In this document: positions 16,387-25,985 of the stretch, piece by piece | Numbering within the stretch: position 1 is the first letter of the stretch | Layout: every line of letters begins with the position of its first letter | Origin: Streptomyces ficellus | GTDB taxonomy: Bacteria > Actinomycetota > Actinomycetes > Streptomycetales > Streptomycetaceae | Reading direction: 5' to 3' | NCBI RefSeq assembly: GCF_009739905.1 | Contig: NZ_CP034279.1 | Span: 3,658,001-3,722,000, forward strand | Length of the DNA stretch: 64,000 bases | Position numbers and translations under genes: made by a program | The notes under the pieces: generated by a model | Database searches by the model: none | The model's input: the letters and a program-made list of their open reading frames with translations, nothing else | What the model was told of the DNA's origin: nothing

Positions 16387-17283
16387 TCACCAGTCCGTCG
16401 CCGCGCGCAGCAGCGTCTCGTGCGCCCGCGCGATGTGCGGCAGGGCCAGGGTGCCGGTGCGCACGACCAGGAAATAGGTGCGCAGCGGCGGCACCGGCGG
16501 GTCCAGCAGTGCCACCAGGCGGCCGCTATCCAGGTCGTCCTCGCAGAGGTAGCGGGGCAGCACCGCCAGTCCGGCACCCGAGGCGGCCGACTCCAGGACG
16601 GCGCGCAGGTCGGGGGCGATGACGGTGGCCGCGGCGGCGGGCTTGGACTCGAAGACCGCCGCCCAGTAGCGCGCGACGAACGGCAGCGACTCGTGCACCT
16701 CGACGACGGGGAGCTGTTCGAGCACGACGGCGCCCTTGCGCAGCAGGACGCCGGGCGCCAGCCGGGCCGCCCAGCGCGGGGAGGCGACGAGGACGTGTTC
16801 CTCGTCGCAGAGCGGGGTGGCGGTGAGCAGGCCGCCGCGCGGCCGGGCGGTGGCGATGACGAGGTCGTGGTGGCCGGCGGCCAGCCCTTCGAGGGCCTCC
16901 TCGGCGGGGGACACCAGGGAGGTGCGTACCGCGAGGCCCTGGGAGACCAGGGCGGTGAGGGCCGGGAGCGCGCGTGCGGAGGTGAACTCGGGAGGTCCGG
17001 CCAGGTGGAGGGTGCGTACCCCGGACTCGTCGTCGAGTCCGGTCTCGGCGATCTCGACGAGCGCGTCCAGGTGCGGGGCCGCGCGGTGTGCGAGCTCGTC
17101 GCCGATGGTGGTGGGGGTGACGCCTCGGGCCTGGCGCAGGAACAGCGGGCGGCCCAGCTGGCGCTCCAGCGTGCGGATCTGGCTGGTCACGGCCGGCTGG
17201 GAGAGGCCGAGGAGGGCGGCCGCGCGGGTGAAGGAACCGGCTCGGTGCACCGTCACGAACGTACGCAGCAACGCCAGGTCCAT
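16387..17283 (-). CDS. LysR-family transcriptional regulator
   Basis: 298 residues, the usual LysR length. The N-terminal helix-turn-helix is SFTRAAALLGLSQPAVTSQIRTLERQLGRPLFLRQ (residues about 17-51); the rest is the periplasmic-binding-protein-like effector domain, including SGAGLAVLPRYLCEDDL. It lies upstream of the Nudix gene on the same strand. A CTAT-N10-ATAG dyad at 17346-17363 lies 63 bp before its start and may be its own binding site. The target and ligand are unknown. Confidence 0.9.
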   Translation of the reverse strand: MDLALLRTFVTVHRAGSFTRAAALLGLSQPAVTSQIRTLERQLGRPLFLRQARGVTPTTIGDELAHRAAPHLDALVEIAETGLDDESGVRTLHLAGPPEFTSARALPALTALVSQGLAVRTSLVSPAEEALEGLAAGHHDLVIATARPRGGLLTATPLCDEEHVLVASPRWAARLAPGVLLRKGAVVLEQLPVVEVHESLPFVARYWAAVFESKPAAAATVIAPDLRAVLESAASGAGLAVLPRYLCEDDLDSGRLVALLDPPVPPLRTYFLVVRTGTLALPHIARAHETLLRAATDW

Positions 17284-17345
17284 GCGCCTCCCTCTCCCGC
17301 CTTCGGCCAGGCCGGGCTGACGGCGCCTCAGGGCCGACCGTCCAA

Positions 17346-17363
17346 CTATAAATAAGTCGATAG
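17346..17363. promoter_or_regulatory. Candidate LysR-type binding dyad
   Basis: CTAT (17346-17349) and ATAG (17360-17363) form a T-N11-A type dyad in an unusually A/T-rich patch upstream of the LysR gene. Confidence 0.35.
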
Positions 17364-17439
17364 GTCGCTGTCGCTACCGTGATTGGACAATGACACAGAG
17401 TCAACTAGCCTTGTGCACGCGGTTATCCGCTGGAAGGCG

Positions 17440-17480
17440 CGGACGGTCCGAGCCATGAGGGGGGAGGCTCGGACCGTCCG
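17440..17480 (-). terminator. Terminator of the cystathionine lyase-type gene
   Basis: A perfect 15-bp inverted repeat (17440-17454 against 17466-17480, core GGACGGTCCGAGCC) with an 11-nt loop. It lies 20 bp past the stop codon of the minus-strand PLP gene. Confidence 0.8.
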
Positions 17481-17499
17481 TTCGTCGTAGCCGAACCGC

Positions 17500-18621
17500 T
17501 CAGGACGTCTCGTCCAGCGCACGCAGCACATCCGCCACCAGGTCCTCGGCGTCCTCGGCGCCGACCGAGAGTCGGATGAAGCCCTCGGGCACCGCGTCCC
17601 CGCCCCAGCGGCCGCGCCGTTCGGCCGTGGACCTCACCCCGCCGAAGCTGGTCGCGTCGTCCACCAGCCGCAGCGCACCGAGGAAGCGTTCCGCCCGCTC
17701 ACGGTCGGGCAGCACGAAGGAGACCACGGACCCGAAGCGGCGCATCTGCCCGGCCGCCACCTTGTGCGACGGGTCGCCGGGCAGTCCGGGATACCGCAGT
17801 CCGGTCACGTCCTGGCGGGCCGACAGCGCCTCGGCGAGCGTCATCGCGGTGGCGCACTGCCGGTCGAGGCGCAGCTGGAGCGTGGCCAGCGACCGGTGGG
17901 CGAGCCAGGCCTCCATGGGGCCGGCGATCGCACCGGCGATCTTGCGCCAGCGCCGGACCGGCGCGGCCAGCGAGGCGTCGCGGCAGGTCACGTGCCCGAG
18001 CAGGATGTCACCGTGGCCGGTCAGCCCCTTGGTGTCGCTGGCCACCGAGAAGTCCGCGCCCAGCTCCAGGGGGCGCTGCCCCAGCGGCGTGGCGAGCGTG
18101 TTGTCGAGGGCGACGAGCGCGCCGCCGGCGTGCGCGGCGGTCACCAAGCGCCGGACGTCGCAGACGTCCAGCCCGGGGTTGGACGGTGTCTCGATCCACA
18201 GCAGCCGCGCGCCCTCCAGCACCGCGAGCTGCCCGTCGTCACCGGTCGGGGCGGTGCGCACCTCGATGTCGTACGCCTGCAACTGTTCGCGGACGAGCGC
18301 CAGCGCCTGATAGCCGTCAGCCGGCAGGACGACGGCGTCCCCTGCCTTGAGCTGCGAGAACAGCACGGAGGAGATCGCGGCCATCCCGGATGCGAAGACG
18401 ACGGTCTCGGCATCCGGATCCCCCGGTGCCTCCAGTTCGCCGATGGCCCGTTCGAGATGCGTCCAGGTCGGGTTCTCGTCCCGCCCGTAGGTGTACGGGC
18501 CGGCCGGCTCCCCGGGCAGGTGGTAGTGGGCGGCGAACACCGGCCCCGGCAGGGTCGGTTCGTACGCCTGCGGTTCGGGCAGTCCCGCCCGTACCGTCCT
18601 GGTTCCCTCGCCCCACGTCAT
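17500..18621 (-). CDS. Cystathionine gamma-lyase/synthase-family PLP enzyme
   Basis: 373 residues of the Cys/Met-metabolism PLP family. YTYGRDENPTW (near 44-54) is the family's PLP phosphate-contact motif from the partner subunit. VFASGMAAISSV surrounds the cofactor, ALDNTLATPL holds the PLP-nitrogen aspartate, and K198 in SDTKGLTGHGD is the Schiff-base lysine. It probably splits or forms cystathionine in sulphur amino acid metabolism; lyase or synthase cannot be decided from sequence alone. The ATG at 18621 follows AAGGAG. A strong terminator lies after the stop. Confidence 0.88.
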   Translation of the reverse strand: MTWGEGTRTVRAGLPEPQAYEPTLPGPVFAAHYHLPGEPAGPYTYGRDENPTWTHLERAIGELEAPGDPDAETVVFASGMAAISSVLFSQLKAGDAVVLPADGYQALALVREQLQAYDIEVRTAPTGDDGQLAVLEGARLLWIETPSNPGLDVCDVRRLVTAAHAGGALVALDNTLATPLGQRPLELGADFSVASDTKGLTGHGDILLGHVTCRDASLAAPVRRWRKIAGAIAGPMEAWLAHRSLATLQLRLDRQCATAMTLAEALSARQDVTGLRYPGLPGDPSHKVAAGQMRRFGSVVSFVLPDRERAERFLGALRLVDDATSFGGVRSTAERRGRWGGDAVPEGFIRLSVGAEDAEDLVADVLRALDETS

Positions 18622-18668
18622 GCGGCATGCTCCTTGCTCTGGTCGGGCGTGTGCGGTGCGATCGCGGC

Positions 18669-19049
18669 TCAGTCCCTGCCGTCGGGGAGGACCACGTTCA
18701 TGGCCCACGACACGACGGAGATGATCAGGCCGCCGAGCACGGCGGTCCAGAAGCCCTCGACGTGGAAGTTCAGGTCGAGCTTGTCGGCCAGCCATGAGGT
18801 CAGCAGCAGCATCAGCGCATTGACGATCAGTGTGAACAAACCGAGCGTGAGGATGTACAGCGGAAGCGTGAGAAGCTTCACGACCGGCTTGACGAGAACG
18901 TTGACGACGCCGAAGACCAGGGCCACCAGGACCAGGGTCAGGGCCTTCTTTCCGGTGTTGTCACCGGTCAGTGTGATGTCGGTGAGCAGCCATATGGCAA
19001 CGGCCAGCGCGGCCGCGTTCGCGATCGTCTTGACGAGGAAATTCATCAT
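18669..19049 (-). CDS. Phage-holin-4-like small membrane protein
   Basis: 126 residues with four hydrophobic helices: FLVKTIANAAALAVAIWLL, LVLVALVFGVVNVLVKP, LPLYILTLGLFTLIVNALML and FWTAVLGGLIISVVSWAMN. This is the pattern of the widespread phage holin family 4 (DUF360) proteins found in bacterial chromosomes. Despite the name these are usually not phage genes. Function is not known. There are two consecutive ATGs (19049 and 19046). It lies upstream of the PLP gene, 47 bp apart, and diverges from the cupin gene at 19101. Confidence 0.8.
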   Translation of the reverse strand: MMNFLVKTIANAAALAVAIWLLTDITLTGDNTGKKALTLVLVALVFGVVNVLVKPVVKLLTLPLYILTLGLFTLIVNALMLLLTSWLADKLDLNFHVEGFWTAVLGGLIISVVSWAMNVVLPDGRD

Positions 19050-19100
19050 GTGTCTGATCGTGGCAGACGTGATCGGACGAGGGGCAGGGGCGGACAGGCG

Positions 19101-19418
19101 ATGAAGGCATTCCGACTGGATGAGCTGGAGGCGGAACGCGTCGCGAACGACGGCGCGTATCTGCAGTTCCTTCGCGAGCGGAACATGTCCGTGGGCCTGT
19201 ACGCGCTGGACGCCGGACAGCTCGACCCGCAGCGGCCGCACAAGGAGGACGAGGTGTACTTCGTCGTCAGCGGGCGTGCGTCGATCACCGTGGGGACGGA
19301 GACCACACAGGTGGGGCGGGGCAGCGTGGTGTACGTGCCGGCGGGGGTGCCGCACAGGTTCCACCACATCACCGAGGACCTGCGGGTCATGGTGGTCTTC
19401 TCTCCTCCGGAGAGCTGA
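19101..19418 (+). CDS. Small cupin-domain protein
   Basis: 105 residues forming a single cupin barrel. Motif 1 is PHKEDEVYFVVSGRASITVG and motif 2 is VYVPAGVPHRFHHIT, which supply the His/Glu/His metal ligands. Small cupins act as metal-dependent isomerases, oxygenases or binding proteins; nothing here tells which. GGACAGGCG precedes the ATG at 19101. Its start is only 52 bp from the divergent holin-like gene, so the promoters overlap. Confidence 0.85.
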   Translation: MKAFRLDELEAERVANDGAYLQFLRERNMSVGLYALDAGQLDPQRPHKEDEVYFVVSGRASITVGTETTQVGRGSVVYVPAGVPHRFHHITEDLRVMVVFSPPES

Positions 19419-19562
19419 CCTTCCGGCTGTCGTCGGGTCGGGGTTCCCTAGGGGGAGGATCAGGGGAGAGCGGGGGCCGGGGGACGTCCGGCGGGCGTCG
19501 TGGGCGCCTAGCATCGAGGGTGTCCAACGGTAGGAAGTGTCACCAGAGATGGGGTAGGGACG

Positions 19563-19784
19563 ATGGCGTCGGTTCGGCACATGCTCGCGGGGATGCCGTG
19601 GTGGGTGAAGTGGATCGCCATTCCCGTCATCGCGCTGGTGGTGTTCGGTGGCTTGATCGGTACGGTCATCAGCGTGGTGATCGGGCTGTTGTTCAAGGTG
19701 CTCGTGTTCGCCGTGCTGGTCGGCGGACTGATCTACGTCGTGCGGAAGTTCATGTCCTCCTCGTCGTCCCGCAGCGACTGGTGA
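19563..19784 (+). CDS. DUF5326-type two-helix membrane protein
   Basis: 73 residues: MASVRHMLAGMPWWVKWIA opens into a hydrophobic stretch IPVIALVVFGGLIGTVISVV and a second LLFKVLVFAVLVGGLIYVV, then a basic serine-rich tail. I recognise it as the Streptomyces DUF5326 family, of unknown function. GGTAGGGACG precedes the ATG. A strong hairpin terminator follows. Confidence 0.75.
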   Translation: MASVRHMLAGMPWWVKWIAIPVIALVVFGGLIGTVISVVIGLLFKVLVFAVLVGGLIYVVRKFMSSSSSRSDW

Positions 19785-19817
19785 CCTCGCGCTGACGGCC
19801 CTCCCGCTCCCGTTGTG

Positions 19818-19846
19818 ACGGCGTACGAACGGTGTTCGTACGCCGT
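19818..19846 (+). terminator. Terminator after the DUF5326 gene
   Basis: ACGGCGTACGAAC (19818-19830) pairs exactly with 19834-19846 around a GGT loop, a 13-bp perfect stem 34 bp after the stop. Confidence 0.8.
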
Positions 19847-20024
19847 TGCCGTGCCGTGCCGTGCCGTTGCCGTTGCCGCTGCCTGCGGGCCGAGAGGACG
19901 CTCGCTCACCCGGCCATGCGCCCGGCCGTTAGCCCGCGAGAGGGAACGGCCCCGGTGAAACCTCACCCCGAACGGAGCCTGCCATTAGAGTGGCGGGTCT
20001 CCGCTGCCCTTGGAATCAAGGGGT

Positions 20025-20053
20025 TGACATACGCCCTACCAGCGGTTTGTACG
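20025..20053 (+). promoter_or_regulatory. Candidate ssgR promoter
   Basis: TTGACA at 20025-20030, then 17 bp, then TGTACG at 20048-20053. It is placed 33 bp before the ssgR TTG start. The -35 is perfect; the -10 is a weak match. Confidence 0.45.
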
Positions 20054-20085
20054 ACTGAACTGGGCGATTCGCCTGGGGGTGACCT

Positions 20086-20922
20086 TTGGCCACGGCACCG
20101 CACTCCGCTACCCCTGCCCGGACTCCGCCCGGCACCCTGCCAGGAACCGCTCCCGCGAACCCTTCGGGCACCCCTCCCCCGACCCTGATCGGCTCCGTCC
20201 AGCGGGCGTTGCGGCTGCTGGAAGCGGTGGCCTCCCACGCCGACGGGGCTCCCGCCAAGCAGCTGGCGCGGGAGACGGGGCTGCCGCTGCCCACCGCGTA
20301 CCACCTGCTGCGCACGCTCACGCACGAGGGCTATCTGTGGCGGGAGAACGGGGTGTTCGTCCTCGGCGACGCGGCGGAACGGCTGGCGCGCGGAGGAGCC
20401 CTGCAGAATCGTCGCAGCAAGATCGAGAACTCGCTCGCGCAGTGGCGCGACGCCATCGGCGTCCCCGTGTACTTCGCGGTGTACCGGGACGGCGAGATCG
20501 ACCTGGTCGCGGTCTCCGACACGCCCGCGGCGCCCGCCGTCGACGAGTGGGCCGACTTCCGCGAGACGGGTCACGCCCACGCCATCGGCCAGTGCCTGCT
20601 CAGCCAGCTCGACGAGGGTGCCCGCCGGGACCACCTGGACCGGCACCCGGTGGAGTCCATCACGCCGTACACGGTCCGCGACGGACCGACGCTGCTGGAA
20701 CGGCTCAGGACCGCGGAACGGACACAGCCGGTCGTCGAACGTCAGGAGTACGCGCTCGGCACGGTGTGCGCGGCCATCCCCATCACGGCGGGTTCCGCCG
20801 CCGCGACGATGGCCATTTCCGTACCCTCCCACCAGGAGCAACGGTTGCTGCCGGCGGTCGACCGGCTGCGCGGGGAGGTGGGAAAGCTCTTCAGCTCACT
20901 GGCGTTCTCTATCAGTATCTGA
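20086..20922 (+). CDS. ssgR: SsgR, IclR-family activator of ssgA
   Basis: 278 residues. After a Pro/Ala/Thr-rich leader of about 30 residues comes the IclR helix-turn-helix (SVQRALRLLEAVASHADGAP, then AKQLARETGLPLPTAYHLLR), then the IclR effector domain (HAIGQCLLSQLD). In S. coelicolor and S. griseus this IclR-type gene lies directly upstream of ssgA and activates it, which is the basis for the name. The start is TTG at 20086, with GGGGGTG 6 bp upstream and no in-frame ATG or GTG that fits better. It is 151 bp from ssgA. Confidence 0.9.
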   Translation: MATAPHSATPARTPPGTLPGTAPANPSGTPPPTLIGSVQRALRLLEAVASHADGAPAKQLARETGLPLPTAYHLLRTLTHEGYLWRENGVFVLGDAAERLARGGALQNRRSKIENSLAQWRDAIGVPVYFAVYRDGEIDLVAVSDTPAAPAVDEWADFRETGHAHAIGQCLLSQLDEGARRDHLDRHPVESITPYTVRDGPTLLERLRTAERTQPVVERQEYALGTVCAAIPITAGSAAATMAISVPSHQEQRLLPAVDRLRGEVGKLFSSLAFSISI

Positions 20923-21073
20923 AAACTCACTCCTTGTGATCCTGTAGAGCGTCCAGGACGATTACGTCAAGAGGCCAGCACAGATCATTCCTGGCCGATT
21001 TTTCCAGCCGCTTTCCTCACCGATCTTCATCAACTGTCGTTCGCCACGGCTTCATCCATTTGCGGGGTACATG

Positions 21074-21508
21074 ATGCGCGAGTCGGTTCAGGCCGAGGTC
21101 CTGATGAGCTTCGTCGTCTCCGACGAACTCTCCTTCAGGATCCCGGTCGAGCTGGGGTACGAGACAAGGGACCCGTTCGCGGTCCGGATGACGTTCCACC
21201 TCCCCGGCGATGCGCCTGTGACCTGGGCATTCGGTAGGGAACTCCTGCTGGACGGCATCAACGGCCCGAGCGGTGAGGGCGATGTGCACATCAGACCGGC
21301 CGGCTCCGAGGACCTTTCGGACGTCAGCATCCGGTTGCAGGTCGGGGGTGACCGCGCACTGTTCCGGTCCAGCGCCCCACCCCTGGTCGCCTTCCTCGAC
21401 CGCACCGACAAGCTGGTGCCGTTGGGGCAGGAACGTACGCTCGGTGACTTCGAGGAGCACCTCGAGGAGGCGCTCGGCCGGATCCTCGCCGAGGAGAACG
21501 CGGGCTGA
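21074..21508 (+). CDS. ssgA: SsgA, sporulation-specific septation protein
   Basis: 144 residues. MRESVQAEVLMSFVVSDELS at the N terminus, VTWAFGRELLLDGINGPSG near residue 55 and LVAFLDRTDKLVPLGQE near 105 are hallmarks of SsgA itself among the SALP family, which occur only in sporulating actinobacteria. SsgA governs sporulation-specific cell division and marks sites of cell-wall remodelling, acting upstream of SsgB and FtsZ placement. The second of two adjacent ATGs (21074) is chosen for its 7-nt spacing from GGGG; 21071 is possible. SsgR is expected to bind the 151-bp gap upstream. Confidence 0.95.
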   Translation: MRESVQAEVLMSFVVSDELSFRIPVELGYETRDPFAVRMTFHLPGDAPVTWAFGRELLLDGINGPSGEGDVHIRPAGSEDLSDVSIRLQVGGDRALFRSSAPPLVAFLDRTDKLVPLGQERTLGDFEEHLEEALGRILAEENAG

Positions 21509-21547
21509 GAACAAGGTCCGAGAACGCGGGCTGAGAACGCGGGCTGA
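21494..21547. repeat. Triplicated ssgA tail including the stop codon
   Basis: The 15-bp end of ssgA, GAGAACGCGGGCTGA (codes ENAG-stop), occurs at 21494-21508, 21520-21534 and 21533-21547. The last two copies are non-coding. Confidence 0.85.
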
Positions 21548-21606
21548 CGGCCCGGGGGCCGCCGCGCGCCGGGTGCCCGGGGCCCGTCCCTACGGACCGG
21601 CTCGGG

Positions 21607-22944
21607 TCACCTCTTGCGGCGCCGCCCCCGGCCGCCGCCGCGGGCCGTCTGCCCGGTCGCCTCGGGGGACGGCCGGTCGGCCGAGACGACCAGCGCGGCC
21701 AGCGCGGTGGTCACCGGTACCGAGGCGACCAGACCGATCGAACCCACCAGAGTCCGCACGATTTCCTGTGCGACCAGTTCGCTGTTGGCGACCGACCCCA
21801 CGCTGCTCTGCGCGATCGAGAACAGCAGCAGCAGCGGGAGGGCCGCACCCGCGTAGGCGAGCACCAGGGTGTTCACCACCGAGGCGATGTGATCACGCCC
21901 GATACGGATGGCCGCCCGGTACAGGGCGCGCGGCCCCATCCTCGGGTCGGCCTGGTGCAGTTCCCACACCGCCGACGTCTGCGTCACCGTCACGTCGTCG
22001 AGCACACCGAGCGAACCGATGATGACGCCGGCCAGCAGCAGGCCGGACATGTCGATGTTCGGGTACAGCCCGTGGATCAGGCCCGTGTAGTCGTCGGTGT
22101 TGCCGGTCAGCGACGCCCAGCCGATGAACAGCGAACCGAGCAGCCCGATCAACAGCAGCGAGATCAGGGTGCCCAGGACGGCCACCGAGGTGCGCGCGGT
22201 CAGGCCGTGGCAGCTGTACAGCGCGATCAGCATGATGGCGCTCGACCCGATCACCGCCACCAGCAGCGGGTTCGAACCCTGGAGGATGGCAGGCAGGATG
22301 AACAGGGTGAGGACGCCGAAGCTCGCCGCGAGCGCGATCAGCGCCATGACACCGCGCATCCGGCCGACGGCCACCACCGCCAGCGCGAAGATGCCGGCGA
22401 GCAGCAGCATCGGCACCTTGCGGTCCACGTCGGTGACCGAGTACTGCAGGTCACGCGGGGCGTCGGGGGCGTAGGCCACCACCACGTCCTGGCCCTCTTC
22501 GAGCTGGCGCGGGGCGTCGGGCTGGACGATCTCGACGAACGTACGGCCCTTGTCCTTGCCGGTCGTGACCTCGATCGTCGCCTTCGCGCACTTCCCCTGC
22601 TGGGCGTTGGCCGCCTCACGGCCCTCGGGCGTCGTCGGGTCGGCGGTCGGCGGGACCTGCGCGGCGTTCACGTCCTTGCAGTCCACCCGGTCGACCCGGG
22701 TCACCGTTCCCTGCTCCGTCTGCCGGTCGAAGCCCACTCCGGTGCGCTCGTGTGCCGGGGCGCCGCCGGGCCACAGCACCGCGAGCCCGACCACCACCGC
22801 CGTGGCGAAGGGGATCAGGACCGCGGCGATGACCTTGCGCAGGTGCTTGGAGACGGGCGCGGCGGGGCCGTGGGAGTGGCCGTGGCTATGGATATGACCA
22901 TGTGCCTGTCCGGTCGGGTCGGGGGGCTGCTGCGAGGAAGTCAC
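21607..22944 (-). CDS. YibE/F-family membrane protein
   Basis: 445 residues with one N-terminal helix, a soluble loop of about 100 residues, then seven or more helices, as in YibE/F proteins. The N terminus is histidine-rich (HGHIHSHGHSHG, residues 16-27), which may bind metal. Family-like segments are DDVTVTQTSAVWELHQADP and IVRTLVGSIGLVASVPVTTA. The family has been linked to transport but its substrate is not settled. It is divergent from thiC; the thiC riboswitch lies between them. Confidence 0.85.
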   Translation of the reverse strand: MTSSQQPPDPTGQAHGHIHSHGHSHGPAAPVSKHLRKVIAAVLIPFATAVVVGLAVLWPGGAPAHERTGVGFDRQTEQGTVTRVDRVDCKDVNAAQVPPTADPTTPEGREAANAQQGKCAKATIEVTTGKDKGRTFVEIVQPDAPRQLEEGQDVVVAYAPDAPRDLQYSVTDVDRKVPMLLLAGIFALAVVAVGRMRGVMALIALAASFGVLTLFILPAILQGSNPLLVAVIGSSAIMLIALYSCHGLTARTSVAVLGTLISLLLIGLLGSLFIGWASLTGNTDDYTGLIHGLYPNIDMSGLLLAGVIIGSLGVLDDVTVTQTSAVWELHQADPRMGPRALYRAAIRIGRDHIASVVNTLVLAYAGAALPLLLLFSIAQSSVGSVANSELVAQEIVRTLVGSIGLVASVPVTTALAALVVSADRPSPEATGQTARGGGRGRRRKR

Positions 22945-23022
22945 CGACCGATCATCGCAAGAACGGTGGGGGCCCTCTGTTCAGCGCGGCCGGGATGGCG
23001 CTAGCGTGGTGGCACCTTTGCA

Positions 23023-23136
23023 CACGCGGGAGCTCGGAGCACCGGGCTGAGAGGGCGCTGACATCCGTACGAGAGGTACGGAGACCGCTGCGTCGACCGC
23101 CGAACCTGTTACCGGGTAATGCCGGCGTAGGGAGTA
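23023..23136 (+). ncRNA. TPP riboswitch (THI element) of thiC
   Basis: The conserved blocks of the thiamin pyrophosphate aptamer are in order: GGGAGCTCGGAGCACCGGGCTGAGA-type P2/J region (GGGCTGAGAG at 23043-23052), a variable P3 hairpin (CCGTACGAGAGGTACGG), and CCGAACCTGTTACCGGGTAATGCCGGCGTAGGGA closing P4/P5. It ends 8-10 nt before the thiC ATG, so the GGGAGT at the end doubles as ribosome site. Ligand binding would hide it, giving translational repression of thiC when TPP is abundant. Confidence 0.95.
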
Positions 23137-23137
23137 G

Positions 23138-24925
<1,788 letters not shown>

Positions 24926-24949
24926 CGTCCGCCGGTGGAGCGCCGGTCT

Positions 24950-24963
24950 GTTTCACGTGAAAC
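24950..24963. other. parS site, first of a close pair
   Basis: Exact GTTTCACGTGAAAC, 24 bp after the thiC stop, between convergent genes. Confidence 0.9.
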
Positions 24964-24971
24964 GTCTGTTC

Positions 24972-24985
24972 GTTTCACGTGAAAC
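24972..24985. other. parS site, second of a close pair
   Basis: Exact GTTTCACGTGAAAC, with only 8 bp between it and the preceding parS. The 22-bp centre-to-centre distance is about two helical turns. Confidence 0.9.
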
Positions 24986-25001
24986 AGGCGCCCGCCGTCG
25001 G

Positions 25002-25820
25002 TCAGTCCGGCTGGTGCTCGGGGCCGCCGAAGTCCGGACTGCTGAAGTCGGGACTGGTGAACGTCGGGCGGGAGGCCGTACCGCCTTGGCTGGGACTGGA
25101 GAATTCCGGGCCGCTGTAGCCCACCTTCGGAATCCGGCCGACCTGGCGCGGCGGCACCCCCGAGCGGGGGTCCGCGCTCGGGTCCGCCAGCGCGTCCCGC
25201 AGGAACGGCAGGATGCCCCGCTCCCGCAGGGCGTGCCGCCACGCCTCCCGGGCGCGGGCGACCTCGTCGGGCAGCTCGCCCCCCGGCTCCTGAGCCGGAA
25301 CCTGGGTGGAGCTGTTGCGCAGTGCCGTGAGCAGCAGGCCGATCGCGGCGGCCAGAATCCCGGCAGCCGTCACGGCCCCGAAGAACCACCCCGCCGCGAG
25401 CAGCGAATCCGCGAAGGCGGGTGCCGGGTCGAGCATCTTCAGGATGTAGCCGACGAGCAGGAAGATGACCGCCGCCGTCCCCGCGAGGACCGGTGCCAGC
25501 ACGGTGACGACGACACCGACCCCGGCGCCCGGTCCTCTCTCGGCCTCGTCATCGGCCGGGGCCAGGACGGAACCGATGGTGGACGTGGTGCCGGGGGTCC
25601 GCGACTCCTCGCGCACCTTGACGAAGTGGTCGTACTCCGCGGCGGCGGCCGCGGATATGAGCGCGGTGGCGTGCAGCGCCATGGTGCGCAACTGCTCGGT
25701 GTTGAGCCGCTGCCCGATCCCAGCGAGTTCCGGTCGGTCGTGCGCGGTGCTCAGTGCCTCGTCGAGGACGCGCTCGTACTCGGCGCGGTCCTCGGTCAGC
25801 AGGTGCGGAGCGCTTTTCAT
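25002..25820 (-). CDS. Two-helix membrane protein with disordered C-terminal tail, unknown
   Basis: 272 residues from the ATG at 25820, which has GGGGG six bases upstream; an ATG at 25826 is possible. A helical N-terminal part (to about 95) is followed by two hydrophobic helices, VVVTVLAPVLAGTAAVIFLL and AAGWFFGAVTAAGILAAAIG, then a short charged region and a Pro/Ser/Gly-rich tail with the repeat SPDFSSPDFGG near the end. Both termini are likely cytoplasmic. I do not recognise a family. It is the downstream neighbour of the phosphatase gene on the same strand. Confidence 0.7.
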   Translation of the reverse strand: MKSAPHLLTEDRAEYERVLDEALSTAHDRPELAGIGQRLNTEQLRTMALHATALISAAAAAEYDHFVKVREESRTPGTTSTIGSVLAPADDEAERGPGAGVGVVVTVLAPVLAGTAAVIFLLVGYILKMLDPAPAFADSLLAAGWFFGAVTAAGILAAAIGLLLTALRNSSTQVPAQEPGGELPDEVARAREAWRHALRERGILPFLRDALADPSADPRSGVPPRQVGRIPKVGYSGPEFSSPSQGGTASRPTFTSPDFSSPDFGGPEHQPD

Positions 25821-25985
25821 GTGCATCCCCCGATGCTCCGTAGGCCCTGTTCGCCCGCGTAGAACGGGCAGCCGGGCAGAAACGGAGGAGAGCCTGCTAC
25901 GGAAATACCGATGGTAGAGCGGTTACGGCAAGGGGTGACAGAGGATTTCCGGAAATCGACTGGCCCGACTGCGCTGCGTCATGTC

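Larger units (their letters stand above)
19785..20085. other. Intergenic region before ssgR
   Basis: 301 bp. It holds a terminator (19818-19846), an irregular TGCCG repeat (19846-19886) and, nearer ssgR, the candidate promoter at 20025-20053. No gene is supported. Confidence 0.5.

Noticed and set aside
18669..19049. Prophage trace because of the holin-like protein
   Set aside because: Holin-4-like membrane proteins are common chromosomal genes, and there are no other phage genes, integrase or attachment repeats nearby.
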